Shown: positions 29,185-30,226 of the stretch, piece after piece
Position numbering within the stretch: the stretch's first letter is position 1
Layout of the letters: the number at the start of each line of letters is the position of its first letter
Virus record (IMG/VR): IMGVR_UViG_3300008262_000219
Location: 1 to 30,226 of that record
DNA: 30,226 nucleotides
From: a virus
Reading direction: 5' to 3' (one strand)
Notes under the pieces: model-generated
The model's database searches: none
Told to the model about the DNA's origin: nothing
What the model saw: only the letters and a program-made list of their open reading frames with translations
Position numbers and translations under genes: made by a program

Positions 29185-30226
29185 GTGGCAATTCCTAACG
29201 GAGTTATATTTATGTGGACTGGGACAAACTCCACAGTACCTTCAGGTTGGTCTAGAGTTACCGACTTAGATAACAAATTCCCAAGAGTTATAGATACAGG
29301 GGATACTATTAACGCAACAGGCGGTAGTGCTACCCACACTCACACCTCTCCAGCACACTCTCACACAGTAGACGCTCACACCCACACTTTTACACTTTCA
29401 GGGGTTTCAGGACCTACCAGCACAGGAGGAGGCGGGTCACAACCTGGTATTAGAAGCTCCCACTCCCACGGAACTACAACCTCAGGAGCGCAAAGTACAA
29501 GTACTTCTGACTCTGTTACTGTAACTTATAGCGCGGTTTCAAATAACCCTCCTTATTATGAAGTTATATTTATAACCTTACCTAATAATGCTGTTTCATT
29601 TATGGATGGAACTGATCTTAAAAATCTAACTTTATGTGATGGAAATAACTCTACTCCAAATCTTCTAGGTCAGTTTATAAAAGGTGCTAATACTTCAGCA
29701 AATGCTGGAGGCGCAGGAGGTTCGACTACTAACGCTCACACAATAGATCACACACATAATCATACTCACACCCACAATGCGGTGACTACAGCTTCCGCTG
29801 ACTCTTTTGTTGGTATTAACTCTGGGGGAGATGCCGCTCGTAATGGGCATACACACTCTGTTGCTCTAAACTCGCAAACTATGGTGTCTAACACCAACAC
29901 AGGAATTAGCGCTCAAGCTGAAACTGTTATTCCTCCTTACGTTGACTTACTAATAGGACAAAACAGAACAGGCGGACAATTACTGCTTCAAGGTATGGTT
30001 GGAATGTGGTTAGGACTTGAGGCAAATATCCCAGGAGATTGGGATATACAAACTAAATATGGAAGATTGCTTAGGGGATCAAATGCTTCTAACGTTGGAA
30101 ATACAGGCGGGTCAGCAACACATACCCACGCTTCACAATCCCACTCACACACATCTCCAGGACACACCCACACAACACCAGATGTTTACCACGTAGCGGA
30201 TGTGAGAGATTCATCAGGGGATAGTA
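29185..30226 (+). CDS. His-rich collar-domain tail protein, 3' end outside window
   Basis: The gene starts at GTG 29185, two bases after the preceding stop, with AAGGAGG 8-14 nt upstream, and stays open for 347 codons to the edge. Three tandem units are visible. Each has a Gly/Trp-type strand (GVIFMWTGT, then a diverged second unit, then GMVGMWLGL), a PSGW or PGDW turn, a KFPR/QFIKG/RLLRG strand, a Gly-rich loop (TGGSATHTH) and a burst of alternating His (AHSHTVDAHTHT; HTHNHTHTH; SHSHTHTSPGHTH). Units end in PPYYEVIFITL or PPYVDLLI. The pattern is that of phage collar and needle proteins, in which HxH pairs bind iron or zinc along the fibre axis. Role: tail tip or receptor contact. Confidence 0.85.
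   Translation, partial: MAIPNGVIFMWTGTNSTVPSGWSRVTDLDNKFPRVIDTGDTINATGGSATHTHTSPAHSHTVDAHTHTFTLSGVSGPTSTGGGGSQPGIRSSHSHGTTTSGAQSTSTSDSVTVTYSAVSNNPPYYEVIFITLPNNAVSFMDGTDLKNLTLCDGNNSTPNLLGQFIKGANTSANAGGAGGSTTNAHTIDHTHNHTHTHNAVTTASADSFVGINSGGDAARNGHTHSVALNSQTMVSNTNTGISAQAETVIPPYVDLLIGQNRTGGQLLLQGMVGMWLGLEANIPGDWDIQTKYGRLLRGSNASNVGNTGGSATHTHASQSHSHTSPGHTHTTPDVYHVADVRDSSGDS

Noticed and set aside
1-30226. tRNA genes, CRISPR arrays, insertion sequences, integrase or attachment sites
   Set aside because: I looked for cloverleaf arms with TTCGANNC-type loops, regularly spaced repeats and transposase or integrase motifs and found none I could support.
1-30226. Reassigned stop codons
   Set aside because: All three stop codons end recognisable genes at sensible places, including tight ATGA and TAATG junctions, so the standard bacterial code fits.

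Overview
The window looks like about 30 kb of the late half of an uncultured, AT-rich tailed double-stranded DNA phage, most likely of podovirus type. The reasons are a terminase small/large subunit pair, a portal, a series of large internal (ejection-type) virion proteins, a scaffold followed by an SU10/DUF5309-like major capsid protein, two tail-tube/connector-like proteins, and several fibre or collar proteins, with no tail sheath, tape measure or tail-tube gene of siphovirus or myovirus type. The ordinary bacterial code is used: TGA, TAA and TAG all end genes, and many genes join by ATGA or TAATG overlaps. No integrase, lysis gene, polymerase or tRNA is visible, so lifestyle and host cannot be settled here.

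Layout. 1-1055 is a non-coding stretch built from alternating TATATA/GC/GT steps with small GC-rich dyads. 1056-1607 is a leftward gene for a small, probably tail-anchored protein, divergent from a rightward block: ParB-like/DNA methyltransferase fusion, TerS and TerL (1648-4617). 4655-14443 holds the portal, two small genes (one overlapping the portal by up to 215 nt), a Gln-rich internal protein, a protein with an HExxH metallopeptidase-like motif and a 1491-residue polyvalent internal protein. 14480-15086 encodes three tiny Lys-rich proteins. 15063-15868 is an accessory patch (leftward XRE regulator, unknown 72-residue gene, HNH nuclease). 15986-17697 is scaffold plus capsid, closed by a clear terminator. 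17803-21800 is a glycosyltransferase operon ending in a PDDEXK-like nuclease gene. 21825-30226 holds fibre, connector, tail-tube-like and collar genes; the last gene runs off the edge.

The most striking feature is regulatory. Six gene blocks (starts at 4655, 7087, 8152, 21825, 25653, 28308) are each preceded by TTTATTATTTATA or a one-base variant, whose first base is always exactly 17 nt before the A of the start codon. A TTGAnn-like hexamer lies exactly 17 nt upstream of the inner TATTTA at every one. A seventh copy, with a perfect TTGACA, precedes the scaffold-capsid unit, where the predicted start of transcription falls in an untranslated leader instead of on an ATG; an eighth, weaker copy precedes the small basic genes. 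This geometry identifies the motif as a promoter family whose transcripts mostly begin at the start codon (leaderless mRNAs). A second class with ordinary -10 boxes (TATAAT, GATAAT, TACAAT, mostly with an extended TGn) drives the methyltransferase-terminase block, the leftward 183-residue gene, the XRE regulator and the glycosyltransferase operon, also with 6-8 nt between -10 box and start codon. The phage therefore appears to run two promoter classes with a shared leaderless design: one for virion structure, one for modification, packaging and regulation.
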